Source of the DNA: Hydractinia symbiolongicarpus
Lineage: Eukaryota > Cnidaria > Hydrozoa > Anthoathecata > Hydractiniidae
Reading direction: 5' to 3'
Length of the DNA stretch: 64,000 nucleotides
Assembly: GCF_029227915.1 (NCBI RefSeq)
Contig: NC_079884.1
Coordinates: 17,114,001 to 17,178,000 of the forward strand
The notes under the pieces are model-generated. The model made no database searches. It saw nothing but the letters and a program-made list of their open reading frames with translations, and had not been told where the DNA came from. The position numbers and the translations under genes are program-made. Shown here piece by piece: positions 63,967 through 64,000 of the stretch (position 1 is the first letter of the stretch; every line of letters begins with the position of its first letter).

Positions 63967-64000
63967 GGCCATGGAGCATTGGAAAACGACCTGAGACGTA

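Larger units (their letters stand above)
1..64000. repeat. 182-bp satellite DNA array (whole window)
   Basis: Every part of the window aligns to a monomer of about 182 bp, repeated head to tail. The landmarks GCCATGG, CTAGACCAATGG, a pair of CACGTG sites, TTATTACGCGG and TTACAGTCTTTAT recur in fixed order and spacing. About 350 monomers are present, and all but two short segments share one orientation. Neither edge reaches the end of the array. The hand-counted consensus has 52 A, 37 C, 46 G and 47 T. I see no unique DNA, transposon or gene within it. Nucleosome-scale monomers organised into HORs are typical of centromeric or pericentromeric satellites, so that location is my inference. The family is not one I recognise, so the host remains unassigned. 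Confidence 0.97.
56144..64000. repeat. Long-range rearranged copy of 32.1-42.4 kb
   Basis: The match runs in the same order in both regions but with stepped offsets. The offset is 24,008 bp for about 32.14-33.95 kb, 23,644 for 34.3-35.0 kb, 22,189 for 36.8-38.4 kb, 22,734 for 38.6-39.1 kb and 21,640 near 41.5-42.3 kb. The steps are close to whole numbers of monomers, so monomer-scale gains and losses followed one large duplication of about 8-10 kb. The window ends inside it. Confidence 0.85.

Noticed and set aside
1-64000. CRISPR array
   Set aside because: Repeats abut directly at 182 bp without unique spacers, and variation is spread along the whole unit.
1-64000. tRNA, rRNA or other RNA genes, telomere repeats, microsatellite tracts
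   Set aside because: No part of the window departs from the satellite monomer, and the short palindromes fall inside it. I saw no TTAGGG-type or simple-sequence tract.

Overview
The whole 64-kb window is one block of eukaryotic satellite DNA. It is a head-to-tail array of a monomer of about 182 bp, roughly 350 copies, and it runs off both ends of the window. I see no gene, RNA gene, transposon, CRISPR array or unique sequence. The hand-built consensus is 182 bp, about 46% GC, with 11 CpG sites. CpG is not depleted. The length (about one nucleosome plus linker), the array size and the layered higher-order repeats (HORs) fit a centromeric, pericentromeric or other heterochromatic array. I do not recognise the monomer as a named satellite and cannot name the organism.

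Monomers fall into recurring variant classes that differ mainly in two parts of the unit. One is the part after the GCCATGG start. The other is the part between the TTATTACGCGG segment and the next GCCATGG. Some monomers are mosaics of two classes. No single HOR length runs through the window. Different stretches are built on 2-, 3-, 6-, 8-, 9-, 10-, 15-, 16- and 18-monomer units, nested inside longer duplications.

Layout: 1-8.4 kb is a trimer/hexamer mosaic (1,091-bp period, a 1,829-bp repeat spacing carrying a 13-bp hairpin, and a 5,474-bp offset copy). 8.4-11.9 kb has a block repeated at 1,451-bp spacing. 11.94-14.2 kb is a tandem pair of 1,133-bp units, each with one inverted partial monomer. 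13.5-20.07 kb is a nearly identical tandem pair of 3,270-bp units. 20.0-29.5 kb is a patchwork of more diverged copies of the blocks to its left. 29.5-32.1 kb is dimer- and trimer-based. 33.5-36.8 kb is a 1,637-bp tandem pair. 38.4-41.5 kb holds overlapping 9-mer and 8-mer duplications. 40.37-45.65 kb is a 2,729-bp unit and a 2,547-bp copy that has lost exactly one monomer. 45.6-54.75 kb is a three-copy HOR of 2.7-3.3 kb. 56.1-64.0 kb is a rearranged long-range copy of 32.1-42.4 kb.

There are many open reading frames of about 60-100 codons, all on the minus strand, but they are a by-product of the repeat. The commonest is 201 bp, which is one 182-bp period plus 19 bp. It begins and ends in the same monomer segment read in two frames. 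Nothing here supports protein coding, so I list no CDS. The biological interest lies in how the array evolves (unequal exchange, nested amplification, inversion, template switching) and in possible protein-binding or DNA-structure motifs within the monomer.
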